Assembly (NCBI RefSeq): GCF_018881715.1
Contig: NZ_JACVPW010000002.1
Location: forward strand, 1-64,000
DNA from: Polynucleobacter parvulilacunae
GTDB lineage: Bacteria > Pseudomonadota > Gammaproteobacteria > Burkholderiales > Burkholderiaceae
Direction of reading: 5' to 3'
DNA length: 64,000 bases
Shown: piece by piece, positions 1-12,900 of the stretch
Numbering within the stretch: position 1 is the stretch's first letter
Layout: every line of letters starts with the position of its first letter
Notes under the pieces: generated by a model
Told to the model about the DNA's origin: nothing
Database searches by the model: none
The model's input: the letters and a program-made list of their open reading frames with translations, nothing else
Made by a program: the position numbers and the translations under genes

Positions 1-900
1 ATAAATTGGCTAAGCTAACGGTAGCATTGGCTGTACCGTCGTAGGTCTTGGTGACATTACCAGTCGTGGCTAAGGTGACGGTTGCGGCGCTGATGTTGAC
101 GGTATTACTTGCACTTCGTACTGTCAAGCTAGGCAATTGATAGTTACTTACTAACCCACCGGCCGATGCTGTCGCACCAGACTGATTACCCAAAGTAATT
201 GCACTAATGTAATTGCTTGTATTGTCAGCTACGTGACCGCTATTAGCGGTGGCTGCACTATACGTCAGCGTCTCGCCTGCCACGCCAGTTGCAATAGTTA
301 CGTTGGTCAAACCATTACTACCGCTGTATACCTGTACATCACTAATAGTGATAGTTTTAGGCGTGATATTGCCTGTAACGCCAGTTTGTTGAACTAGGTT
401 GTAATTGGCTGCATCCGTACCAGAAATGCTGGAATTTAAGGTCACACTTAGGTTGCTGCCGACGTTCTTGCTACTGAAATTACCACTTGCACTTAGTGAT
501 ACAACATCGCTTACGGAAGATGTTGCATTACTAAGTACGCCACCCAAAGTGCCATTGTTGGTAAATGCCGCTACAGTGCTATTACTATACATAGCATCGG
601 TTACTTGAGTTCCCGAAACAGTCAGGTTTGCCTTGGTAACTTGAATGGTTCCATTGGAGTAAGTGATCGTTCCATAACCCAATGAATTGGTAGTGATGCC
701 AGTAATGCCTGCTGTGTAATTACCTGCTTTTAGGTAACCAGCTGTAGAGTAACCAGCTCCTGCAATATTCAATACTGGTACGTTAGCCGCACCAAATATC
801 TGTGTATATGTATCACCATTTTGAGTGATCGAACTCATCGCACTAGATGTGCTATTTCCATAGACAATCGTTGCATTGCTTGCGCTAATCGTTAAGGTTG
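1..900 (-). other. MBG/YDG-type repeat domains in the adhesin C-terminal part
   Basis: Within the adhesin frame, about 900 to 640 encodes an MBG-like unit (TLTISASNATIVYGNST, later YLKAGNYTAGITGI and ITYSNGTIQVTKANLTVSG). About 520 to 340 encodes a YDG-like unit (SVSDVVSLSASGNFSSKNVG, then GTDAANYNLVQQTGVTGNIT). Bases 1-50 enter another unit with the diagnostic TKTYDGTANATVSL. Such units usually come in tandem near the C-terminus of large haemagglutinins, so several more probably lie beyond the window. Domain naming is by motif recognition only. Confidence 0.75.
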
Positions 901-3900
901 GCGCTTCACGATATACAGCATAAGTGCCTGTAGTTAATGCGGCAGATGTTGCGTTGTAACCAGTTACTGTTGCATTACTACCGTACCGGAATCTACCGCT
1001 TCCGCTACCAATCAGCGTTGTTAGGCCTGTACTACCCGCAATACCTCCAGTGAACAAGGTAATACGCCCACCAGATCCTGATGAGACATTACCGCTTCCC
1101 GACAAAGTGATATTGCCACCTGTTGCCGTTCCGTTAGCCATACCCGATCCAGCATTCAGAATGATTGCACTAGTTGCATTAGTGCTGGTGGTGTTAACCG
1201 ACTGGGTTAATGCAAGATCACCCGCAACAGTGCTGATATTCACCAAACCACTGGCGTTAACTCCATTAACACCGCTAACAGTTCCAATGGTCAACCCATT
1301 GGCATCAACATACGTTACGTTGCTCACATTGCTTGCTGCAAATGTTGTGACGTTATTGCTTGTATTAGAAAGATTGATGTTACCGTTCTGAACCAATAAA
1401 TTACTTGCAATAAAACCAGCCGTCTGAGTGGCGTTACCACTTAACAGGACCCGATTTAATGCAACAGAACTTAAGGCAGAGTTAATCGCAATGTTGGCTC
1501 CATATAAGGATAGATTGCCTGCAAATCCGGTGATTGAACTGTTATAGGCCAAGTTCGCGGTATTCGTTATGGCATATGCGCTACTGTTGGCATAAGTCAT
1601 TCCGCTGTACTGCCCTATTACCAAATTGGCCAATGAACTAACATTCGCAATCGATAAATTACCAAAAGTAGTGCCACTCGTTGTTGTGAAAGTACCGGTT
1701 GTAACGGTTCCATTCCAAGTGCCAGTCGCGCTCCAATCAGCAAGTGCGTTTGGAGCCCAGGTTAAGGTGCCTGAAGTATTAACGGTTAATGCATTCGAAC
1801 CGATTTTTGGTGTGATCAAGGTGATATTGCCAGTACCAGCATCAATCTTTGTTCCGCTGGCAACCGAAAGAATGGATCCACCGGTCACGGATGCATTACC
1901 AGACCAGACCATGACATCGCCACCACTGGTGGTGATGTTGCCATTGAAATCCATAGCATTATTATTGGCAGCCGATGAGCCAGCCGACCCGCCATCACCT
2001 ACAGTTAAGCCGTTCCAAACCAATGAACCATTTGTGGTTGAGCTACCACCAATCCAGACCATACCGCCATTGGTCGTGATATTGCCAGTTCCGCTATTGC
2101 CGCCATAGTTGGTATTGCCATAATCGGACCACTCGACCACATTGGCAGATGTGCCAGTCGCTGAAATATTGCCGTTAATTTGAAGACGACTATTGGATCT
2201 CAGAGTGATATTCGAGGTTGCCCCACCCGTTTTTTGGATTGAACCAGCGCTAGACATATAAACGGCGTTGTTATCACTTGCGTTATTGCCCTGAATCCAA
2301 ATGTCGCCAGTGCCGCTACTAATCATGGCCGCGGTAATGTTGACTTCACCACCGTAGAGATAGATACCACCCTTAACAGTTACGTTGGAATTCCAGTAAG
2401 TGGTATAGGTGTTATACGTATTACCGATTGTCAGCTTATTGGGCGTATAGGTAGTGCCGTTGATTGTCGGACTGAAGTTAAACCACGATGTGTATACATC
2501 TTGTCCGGATGATGCAGTATCTGATAGCGGCAAAATTGCAATGCTACCGTTAGTGCCGATCGACAAGGCTCCGTTATAAGCCCATGAGTTAGCACGTAAC
2601 GTCACATTGCCCGTGCCAGTATTAATAGTTGGAGAATTACCATTAAATAACTGAGAGCCACTAATCGTAATATTGGCGTTGGTTGTAGTGACGTTACTAC
2701 CAGCTAACTGACCTACCGTTCCAACTAAATAAATGTAATTATTGTTAGTAGTGGAAATGTTGATGTTGCTACCACCAGCTAATACATTGCCATACATCAC
2801 AATGCCGCGATTGCCAGAGCTAGCTGTACCGGTAAGCGTTACATTACCTACATCAGAGATGATGTTGTTATTGTTATTAAAATAAAGTCCTGCTTGGAGA
2901 CCCGTACCGGTAAGCGTTACATTGCCGCCAGTAGATCGAATGGTGCCACCCTGAGTAGTATTGTCGTAATAAGACCGAATTCCTGAGTAATCATAATCAT
3001 TGGCACCCGATCCAGATGTCGATCCAGTGATCGTTACATCGCCCTTGGCAATAATGCTATAGGCGCCTCCATCCCATGTATTCAGATAGATACCGGCAGC
3101 AGTTCCACAACCCGCAATGTTGATGGAGCCGTTACCCGCATTAATCGTCGCGTTACGGCCAAATAAAACCGCATTACCACTAGACGTATTACCTTGAATG
3201 CTGATGTTTCCACCACCAGAATACATTGCTACGTTAGTGGTGCCGCCGCCAAACTCAATTGCCCAATCAGAGTTTTTATTGACTGCGCCAGTTGGAACAA
3301 CAAAACCAGAAGCATCAGTTGTGGTAGCAGCACCACCGCCAACGATAATGGCGCCGCCTCCACCTGTCTGAGCGGTGCTGCCATTAGCAGAATTTAATAC
3401 GGTGTTGCCATCTTGAAATACAACCCCACCCAATACCCCACCATTCGAATTCGACCAGAAAGCTAATGAACCATTATTGGTTTGGTAGGTCCGTGAAACG
3501 TTCGCACTAAAGATTTGGCCGGTGGCTTTCAGGATGAGAGCGTTACCAGCACCCAAAGAAGTTATATTGGCACCAGAATAAATACTTCCTTGTGCCGTCA
3601 GGGAAATAATGCCACCAGACGAGATATTGGCTAATGATAAATACTCGGCGTATGTACTTACACTTGTATTGGTAGTGCCTAAAAGCGTGACATTTCCACT
3701 AGTAGACAGAATTTGAGAGCTAGAAGATTCGATGCTAATGCCATAGCTCGAATTTGATGTTCCGCTGATGTTAATCGCGCCAGTTGTTGAACTAATATTG
3801 CTCGCACCTGCAAGGTAAATGCCCTGATAACCAGCACCTGAAGTTCCGGTTAAATTAATGCTGCCCGAAGAGGTCTTTACATTTAAAGTACTTTGAGCAT

Positions 3901-6900
3901 GAATACCGCGGTATGGCGTTGAAGAGCCATTCATCGTGATATTGCCGGAGCCTGCAGAGGTATTGAAGTTGGCAGCAGCGTCCAACTGAATGCCCTGACC
4001 TGAAGCTCCACCTACCCCAGTTAAGAGAATGTCGCCACCACTAGTTGTGGTGATGTTAACCGCACCTGTGTAATACAAGCCAGGATAACCGGCCCTCGAA
4101 ATACCTGTGATAGTGACAATTCCACTGGTCGTAGAAATATTGCTAGTGTAAGCCTGGAAACCAGATACGCTTGAGGATGAGCCATTTCCAAATAGCGTAA
4201 TGTTGCCTGTTGTTGTACTGTAGTTGACTGCACCGCTATACAAGCCACCATAGGAAGTAGAGTTACCGCTAACTGAAATATTTCCAATCGTTGTTGAAAT
4301 ATTAGTAGCACCAGCAAAATACGTTGCCCAACCGCTACTGGAAGTGGCGTTTACCTGGATATTTCCAGATGTTGAGCTAATATTTCCAGCGGAAAGATAG
4401 AAACCATAGCCTGTACCTGCAGCACCAGCAATCAAGATATTTCCAGAAGCAGAAGTGAAATTAACGGACGGTGCAGATAAATAGACCCCGTAACCACTGG
4501 TAGATGTGCCCGTAATATTTAAATTACCAGTACCAGTAGCATTGAAATTAGCGAAGTTATCGGCAATCAGAACTCCATAATCGCTACCGGTATTTGTTCC
4601 AGTAACACTGATGCCTTGAGCAGTTACTGATGTTCCATTGGCGGTTGCGCCGCCCCATGCATTAAATTGAACACCTCGTGAGCCACCAGTTGCGCTATTT
4701 CCAATAATTGTTAATGCGCCTGTACCCGCATTGATGAGGGTGGCCCTATCAAACATAATGGTGTAAGAACCATTGCTTGATGCATTCATGTTGATGTTTC
4801 CACCACCGGAATACATCTTCATGACCGTATCACCACCACTTGCACTTGGCTGGAATGAAAGTGCCATATTTGCAGCAAATGCTGCACCCGTTGGATTTCC
4901 GTTAGCATCTACCGCTGCGCCACCGCCAAAAATGATATTGCCACCACCGGTAGTTTGAGTGATGTTGCCATTAGCAGTATTAAAAGTTGGGCTAGCACCT
5001 TCTAGGTTGATACCGCCGCCAGAAGTGCTATTGGCATTACTCCAGAAAACCATGCTTCCGTTATTGGTTTGGAATGTAAGGTTATCTGTAGTTGACTTAA
5101 TCTTACCAAGAGCCTTGAAAACAAGTGCATTGCCTGCACCTTGTGATGTCACGTTCGTACCTAGGTATATATCTGCGCCTGAGTTAACAGAAATAACACC
5201 AGCTGTCTGAATCTTATTGGCGATTAAATAGTCGCCATAGCTTCCGGTCGTATTGCCAGTAATATTGATATTGCCTGAAGTAGAGGTGATATTGCCTACC
5301 CCACCAGTGCTTTCAAAATCAAAACCGTAGTAACTTCCAGAGGTGCCGGATAAATTAATATTGCCGGTCGTTGAGCTAATATTTCCCGAATAATAGAAAA
5401 CACCTTGCGAGCCACTAGAAGATGTACCAGTAACGCTTATGGCACCAGCGCCTGATGCTAAATTTACATTTGAATTTAGATAGGCGCCAATACCGCTGCT
5501 ACCAGTTTTACCAACAACAGTAATTCCCCCGGCGCCTTGTGTTGTATTGAGATTTACCGCAACACTAGAGGTAATGCCGTAACTAGATACCGCCGTACCA
5601 TTTAAGGTGATTGAGCCACCAGCAGTTGTAAAGTTTGTTGGGTTGGTGACAAAATTAATACCAGACTGGTTACCGGTCTGATTGCCAACGAGCGAAATAT
5701 TACCTGTCGTCGTTGTGAAATTACCACCACCCAAATGAATGGCATCGTAACCAAGTGAGCCGGTTACGTTAAACGTAATATTACCCGTCGTAGTTGAGTA
5801 ATTCGCGGTATATGGCTGAAAGAAGCCTGCCCAAGCTGGCGAATTAGCTATGATCGAAATCGATCCGCCAGCAGTCGACTTCATATTACCCGTGTAATAT
5901 TCAATCGCACTGGAACTACCCGTTCCATTTAGAGTGATATTGCCAGAAGCAGAAGTAATATTGAAATTGCTGGTTGAGTCAGAGCCCATGTGAATGCCAT
6001 AGTGGGCTGCTGCTGGAGCTGATACCCCGGTAATGCTGATATCGCCAGAACCTGTTGAGGTAATTTCTGCGCCATTATGAATCATATACACACCAGCTGA
6101 ACCACTGGAACTTGCATTGATAGTAATACCCTGAGCGGTAATGCTCGTTCCATTCGTTGCACTGCCATAACCATTAAATTCAATACCAACACTGGTAGCG
6201 TTAGTCTGAATATTTAATGATCCATTGCCCGCATTGATGACTGATGCGCGACCAAACAACACACCATAACCACCGGTGCTCTTGGCATTAATGGAAATAT
6301 TACCGCCGCCGGTGTACATACTAGTTATCGTATTGCCGGCACTTGCTGGATTAAAGGCAACGGCATTACCAGCGCTTACTACAGCACCCGTCGGATTACC
6401 ATTTGTATCAACGGTTGCGCCACCACCAAAAATCAAATCACCGCCACCAGTTGTTTGGTTAGTGGCGCCATTGGCAGTGTTAAAAGTTAAACCAGCATTG
6501 GTAAAACTAATGCCACCACCGGAGGTGCTATTAGCATTACTCCAGAAAACCATTGTGCCGTTATTGGTACGGAAAGTTAAATTATCAGCACCAGTGGATA
6601 TGGTTCCGAGGGCCTTTACTAGCAGCTTTGAGCCTGAATTCGTTTCAGTCAAATTGCTATTTAAAGTAATATTCCCTGCATATAAACTGATTGGGCCAGA
6701 GACATTAATGTTGCCTGCGCTACCAATAGTTAAGTTCGCTGTATTTGTCGCGCTACCAATGGTTAAGCTAGTAAATCCATTGGCAACACTGTAGTTAACC
6801 GCTTGAGCAGACCCAAAACTCGTGCCGTTTGGCTGAATCAAGATCGTACCGGTACCAATAAAACCTTGAGTAGATGGTGCATTGGTGTTGGTGAAGGTTA

Positions 6901-9900
6901 ATGCGCCACCAGCTACACTGGTATTGCCGGTATATGATGCTGCACCAGTAATATTAACGTTGTTCGCCTGGCTAATGATGACATTTCCGGCACCAGAAAT
7001 TGCGTTACCAATCGTTAGGTCGTCCGTGTGGTTATAGGTAAGATTGGCACCGCTACTAATATTAATATTAGAACTCGAATTGATACTGCCAACAGTGGTG
7101 CCATTACCAATTTGCAAAGTACCCGCTACAACTGAGGTATTGCCGGTATAGGTATCTGATACCGGAATGATCATCGTTCCGGTGCCATTCTGAATTAAAT
7201 TAACCCCACCAGAAATCAAACCAACCATCGTCAAATTACCAGAACCAATGCTGGAGACATTGAGGTTGTAAGTAGAACTGGCTATGCTGGCAAAATTTCC
7301 TGAGAAGGTGCTGGTGCTATTTGCTGAAGTATTAAATTTCAGCAATGAACTTTGATGGAGAGTGCTGTAGTTCGTAAAAGATCCGTTGCCTACAATCTGG
7401 GCCGCCCTAAATTCAACAGAGCCTGACTGATCCCAAGCGGTATAGATGTTTGAGCCGCTGATATTAATTGTTCCTGCACCAGCTTTGTACAGCACATTCT
7501 CAATATTGTATGGGGAGGTAGATCCTCCAGCTCCATTCACAACACCGTTCAATGTGATGTTGCCATTAGCAGCGCTAGTATCAATTGTTAAGGTGTAGCT
7601 ATTTACACCCGCACTTGATCCACCCATAAAACCTGACAGATTTGCGCTTCCTGCCGTTACCGTTGTGGTTGCATTTGTTAACGACGTGAGTGCTCCATAA
7701 CTAGAGCTTGGTTCAGTCGAGTTATAAACAAGTGCACCTGAACCCAAATTCAGATTTCCAGTAAAGCCAATGGCCCCAGCAGTAACGCTTAAGTTACCGT
7801 TGCCGCTGTACTTAGTGTTGGGCAACATAACGGCAGTGGCATTATTAAAGAGATAAGTCAGGTTGGCATTATTGGTAATATTTCCAGAACCAATTGTTCC
7901 TGTAGAGCCATTGTTGCCAATCTGCAATGTGCCAGCACTAATGGTGGTGTTACCAGAATACGAATTGGATCCTGACAAGATCAAAGTGCTTGAGCTATTT
8001 TGGGTTAAGTTACCCGCACCACTCATATTGCCCGACAAAATCTGTCCAGCAGAAGAGTTATATATCAACGTGCCAGCATTACTTATGTTGCCGGCATAAC
8101 TGCCGTTTCCTAATGCACCTGCACCGCCAAGAATTAAATTACCCGCGGTAATGGTCGTGATACCAGAATAACTATTATTGGCGTTGGTCAGCGTGAGATT
8201 GCCGGTAACCAATGTTAGGTTACCGGTGCCAGTAATTGCCAGGCTTTGAGTTAAAGCATCGGTATGGTTATATGCCAAGGTACCGTTATTAATGATGGCA
8301 TTCGTATTGGCAATAGATCCTACGGTTGTTCCGTTACCAATCTGCAATGTACCAGCACTAATGGTGGTATTGCCCGTGTAGGTATCAGTGCCAGTTAGAG
8401 TTAAGGTGGATGAGCCATTAACCACCAAATTACCTGCTCCAGCAATAACCCCAGCATAAGTTGTAGCACTGGTAATTGCATTGGCGGTCAGCGTATAACC
8501 TGTTCCGAGATTAATCGTACCAGCCCCAACAAACGAGCCAATCGTATCCGTTGAAGACACGTTATAAGACGCACCGCTACTGATATTGACAATATTGCCA
8601 TCAGCCAAGCTACCGTTTACAAGCAATGTACCCGCTGACACATTGGTTGTACCGGTATAGGTATTAGCAGCGGTTAAGGCAGTAACCCCTGAGGTATTCT
8701 GAGTTAAATTACCTGCCCCAGAAATAATGCCGTTCAGCGTTACATTGCCGGTACCCCCAGATAAAGTTAGCGTGTTGCCATTGGTATTGATAGGCGCGTT
8801 AATGGTGAGGTTGCCTGCACCTGTGGCAAAGCTTGCTCCGGCAGCTAAATAAATGTTCGAGCTACCCGAGCCATTAATAACAATATTGCCTGTTGATGTA
8901 GCATTCATGGCAGCGGTGCCATTTAAATACAATGCACCGGATGTTGCGGTGACACCTGCAAAGTTAAACGTCAACGTTCCATTGGCGTTTGTAAACGACG
9001 GACTTATAGTGGCGGCACCGGTGCTGGCAGTTAAGTCTCCGCTAAGAGCGCTGATATTGAAGGTGACATTACCGCTAGTAGCGGTTGTTGGCGCGGCGCC
9101 ATACTGAATAACGCCCCAATCATTTGCAGTTTGGGTAACGTTGATTTGTAATGCACTACCACTTGCAGTATTAATTGAAGTATTTGTATAAATACCCATT
9201 GCCCAGTGGGTACCGACACCCGAAGAAGCATTGGCAGTTAAGGTAACTGCGCCACTTGTATTTAGGGTTGAATTTGCTTGCAGAGCAATGGAATGAGCGT
9301 AAGTCCCAGTTGAAATGCCCAATAAGTTCAACGATGCACCAGATGCTGCGGATAGATTATTAGCGCCCGTCAAATTGACGGCGGTATTCATAGTGGAGGC
9401 ACCTGACGATGTACCACAGGTGGAGCTATACCCAGCCAAAGTCACATTGCCACTAGATACATTGACCGTGGCGTTATTTAATGTGATGTACGCAGTGCTT
9501 GTTGCATTTCCAACCGTATAACTGCCAGCGCTGTAATTAAATGTGAGATTGGCGTTGTTAACAGCAATATTGCCACTACCCAAACTACCAGTCGTTCCTG
9601 CATTACCAACTTGGAGCGTGCCATTATTAACGGTTGTTCCGCCAGTATAGGTATCCGTGCCGCTCAAAGTAAGGATGCCTGTACCAACCTTAGTCAAGCC
9701 TCCGGCTCCAGCGATGGTACCTGCAAATACTGCAGATGAGTTGTCACCAAAGGCGGTCAGCGTATAGCCTGAGCCAAGATTAATTGTGCCAACACCAGCA
9801 AATGAACCAATCGTGTCAGATGCGGAGACGTTATATGCCGCGCCACTGGATACGTTAACAGCAGTGCTATCACTCAAACTACCGCTAACAAATAGGGTGC

Positions 9901-12900
9901 CAGCAGTAACATTGGTTGCGCCACTATAAGTATTGGCACCAGACAAGGTTAAAGCGCCTGAGCCAGCTTTAATCAGCTGTGCTGTCGAGCCACTAATACA
10001 ACCGCTATAAGTTGAAGCACCCGATTGATTGACATTGAGCGCCAGTCCCGACGCCACTGCAATATTGCCAGCGCCGGAGACATTTCCGGTTAAATTAATA
10101 TTGCCAGTTGTGGCATTAGTAGTGGTTAGTCCAGCATTCAGCGTGATATTGCCACCAGTTACAGCAATCGGACCCGACACATTAATCAAGCTACCAACCG
10201 TAATATTGGCAGTATTAGTAGCTGATCCGAGCGTCACTGAACGCAGTGAAGAATTCGCTGTGGCACAGAAGGTAATCGATGACGTATCTAAAGCAGTTGT
10301 GAATGACGTTCCAAGCGGCGCAATTGTCACGCTGCCGTTGCTAATGAGCTTATACGTATTAGGAGTGGTACCCGTACCGTCCAATAAAATATCATTCGAT
10401 ATAAGGGAGATATTTCCAGTCTGCCCGTACTGGCCAACAGTTATAACTTGAGTGGCATTCGGATTGCTCTGTATACCGTATGAAGTTGTGCCCACCCCTT
10501 TTGTACCGGTAAGGGTGATATTGCCTACAGTCGACTTGATAGTTGAGTTATTCAACCAAATACCGGCATTTTGACTTCCAGAGCCGGCATTGGTTCCGCC
10601 GGCTCCCGTGATATTGATATCGCCTAGCGTAGAGCTTAAGGTTACATTAGCATCTAGCAATACGCCAATATTCTGGATGCCGGCACTATTTCCACCGGTA
10701 CCATTAACATTAAGAGTTGAATTTTGAACTGTGATGCTTGCATTTGATATGTACACACCGTAGTTGGAGACGCCAGTAGTTCCACCCGTTCCATTAACAG
10801 TAATGTACCCTGAACCAGTTGTACTAATATTGGTATTGCCTAGATAAGTACCGTAGTTTGTACCGCAAGCGGCTGGACCACCGGCACCACCAATACCATT
10901 AATGGTGATGTTGCCGCCTGCAGCCTGCATACTGCCACTATCAAAATAAGCACCATAGCGTGGTTCATTTGTTGTGCCAGAGGTAACAGCGTTACCTGAC
11001 ATGTAAACATTGCCACCTGAAGTGCTAATTGTGCTATTGAAAATACCGACGCCAAACCAGCCAACTATGTCATCCTGCTTCGCGCTGGCAGAGCCAACCG
11101 TTACTGCTGCAGCCCCAGCGTAAGGGGTCCAGGTTGTTGCACTAGTGACATTACCACCACCGATCCATACGCCACCACCACCAGTTGAAATGGAGTTAAA
11201 TCCACTGTTTCGCAGTCCGTTGTTTAACCATACGGAACCAATTCCACTACCATCAGAGTCAGCCCAGAGAATAGTATTCAATTTTCCGCCAGCCGTACCA
11301 TTGCTAATGGTGACATTCACACTGGTATTGACACCATCCCAACCAAGGGAGATAGAATTTTTAGCCTGCAACAAAAGTGAGCCAACGCCACTTGTATTTT
11401 CTGTAATATTTGCCATTACAAAAATATTGTTGCCATAAACAGAGATGGGGCCAGAGGTATTTACAACATTTGAAATTGTGACGTTTTGGCTATTAGTAGT
11501 ATTGCCAATCGTTAGACCAGATTTGGCCCCAATAATGGAGAAGCGAGAGTTCCAATTAAATGGATTACTAAAACTAGAACCACAAGAATTGATGGCTATA
11601 TTTCCAGTATTGCGGAAATTGTAAGTTCCACCGCTATTAATCTGATCCGCTATTAAGGTAACGTTTCCAGTGGTATTGGTTGTGCCATCACCACCAATAT
11701 TGAATGTTCCAGAATTGGCAATGCCATAGCCAGAAGAGTTGGCGATACCCACCAATACAACATCACCCACGGCCGATGTGATATTGATTGTGCCGCCATC
11801 GCCGTTGATGCCAGCAATAATACGTTGAGCACCCGAACCAGCAGTGCCATTAAGTGTGATGCCGCCATTCGCAGTGATAATTCTATGGATGGCTCCGTCA
11901 GAATAAATATTGATACCAGCAGCATGCGAAGTTGCATCATTATTAACACCGCCAACACCAACAATGCTAATGGTGCCATTGCCTGAAGTTTGAATAACGT
12001 CACCAGTTCCAGAGTAGACGTTAAAAGATACGATATCTACCCCAATACCGTATATTCCCGTAGGAGTGACAGAGGAACCTTTTCCACGAATACTGATATT
12101 TCCGCTACCAGCATTTAATGTCGAGCTATGAAGCCATACCCCCCTGTAGCCAGGAGTCATACCATTAGCTAGGGTCAGGTTTGCACCAGTTGCATATCCG
12201 CTACCATCTAGCGCCCCTCCACCCAGCGTAATATTACCGCCACTAGTGTTAACAGTTAGTCTGTCTAGCGCAATCATGCCCGCACCAGAGTTATCCGTAT
12301 CCCCAGAAAATAAAACTGCACTTCCGTTAGTTGTTACAGCTAATCCAGAAGCATTGGTTGCGATGCTGTCGCGAGCGTCCAATGTAATATTTCCAGCTTG
12401 ATAAGCAGTAGTTGTAAGGTTGGCATTTAGATTAATTTTTCCACCATAAATACTGATTGGTCCAGCAACAGATAATGCTGTTGTACTGATCGAGACATCC
12501 TGAGTATTTGTTGTGCTACCAATACGGAATGAAGACAGTGTGGACGGGAATGTAAACCACCCCGCATCTACACCTTGCCCAAATGAGCCGTTATTAGATT
12601 CAAAAACAAAAGCACCGGTTGTATTGGTAATTGTAGGAGTAATGCCTAATGCCGTATTCCAACTCATCGTAGCACCGCGGAAAGTAATATTTCCAGTGCC
12701 CGCTGAATAAGTCATATAGTCGAGCTTTAATAGCCCAGAATTATTTGCATCACTATCAGCATTCAGCGTGATACTTCCATTATTGGTTTTAATAGTATTC
12801 GCTGAACTTACAGTACTTATATTGTTGGCTGCGTTAATCGTAATCGCCGAACCATTAGCCGTCGTACTCAAGCTTGAATTGAGCGCAACGTTACCTCCAT

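Noticed and set aside
405..2108. Several plus-strand open frames of 60-160 codons opposite the adhesin
   Set aside because: They are Val/Leu/Pro-rich mirror images of the Thr/Asn/Gly-rich adhesin codons on the minus strand, with no family resemblance and no start signals.
2600..10000. Repeats in the adhesin considered as a CRISPR-like or satellite array
   Set aside because: The repeats keep the reading frame, differ in length and sequence, and encode known beta-helix motifs; no constant repeat with unique spacers.
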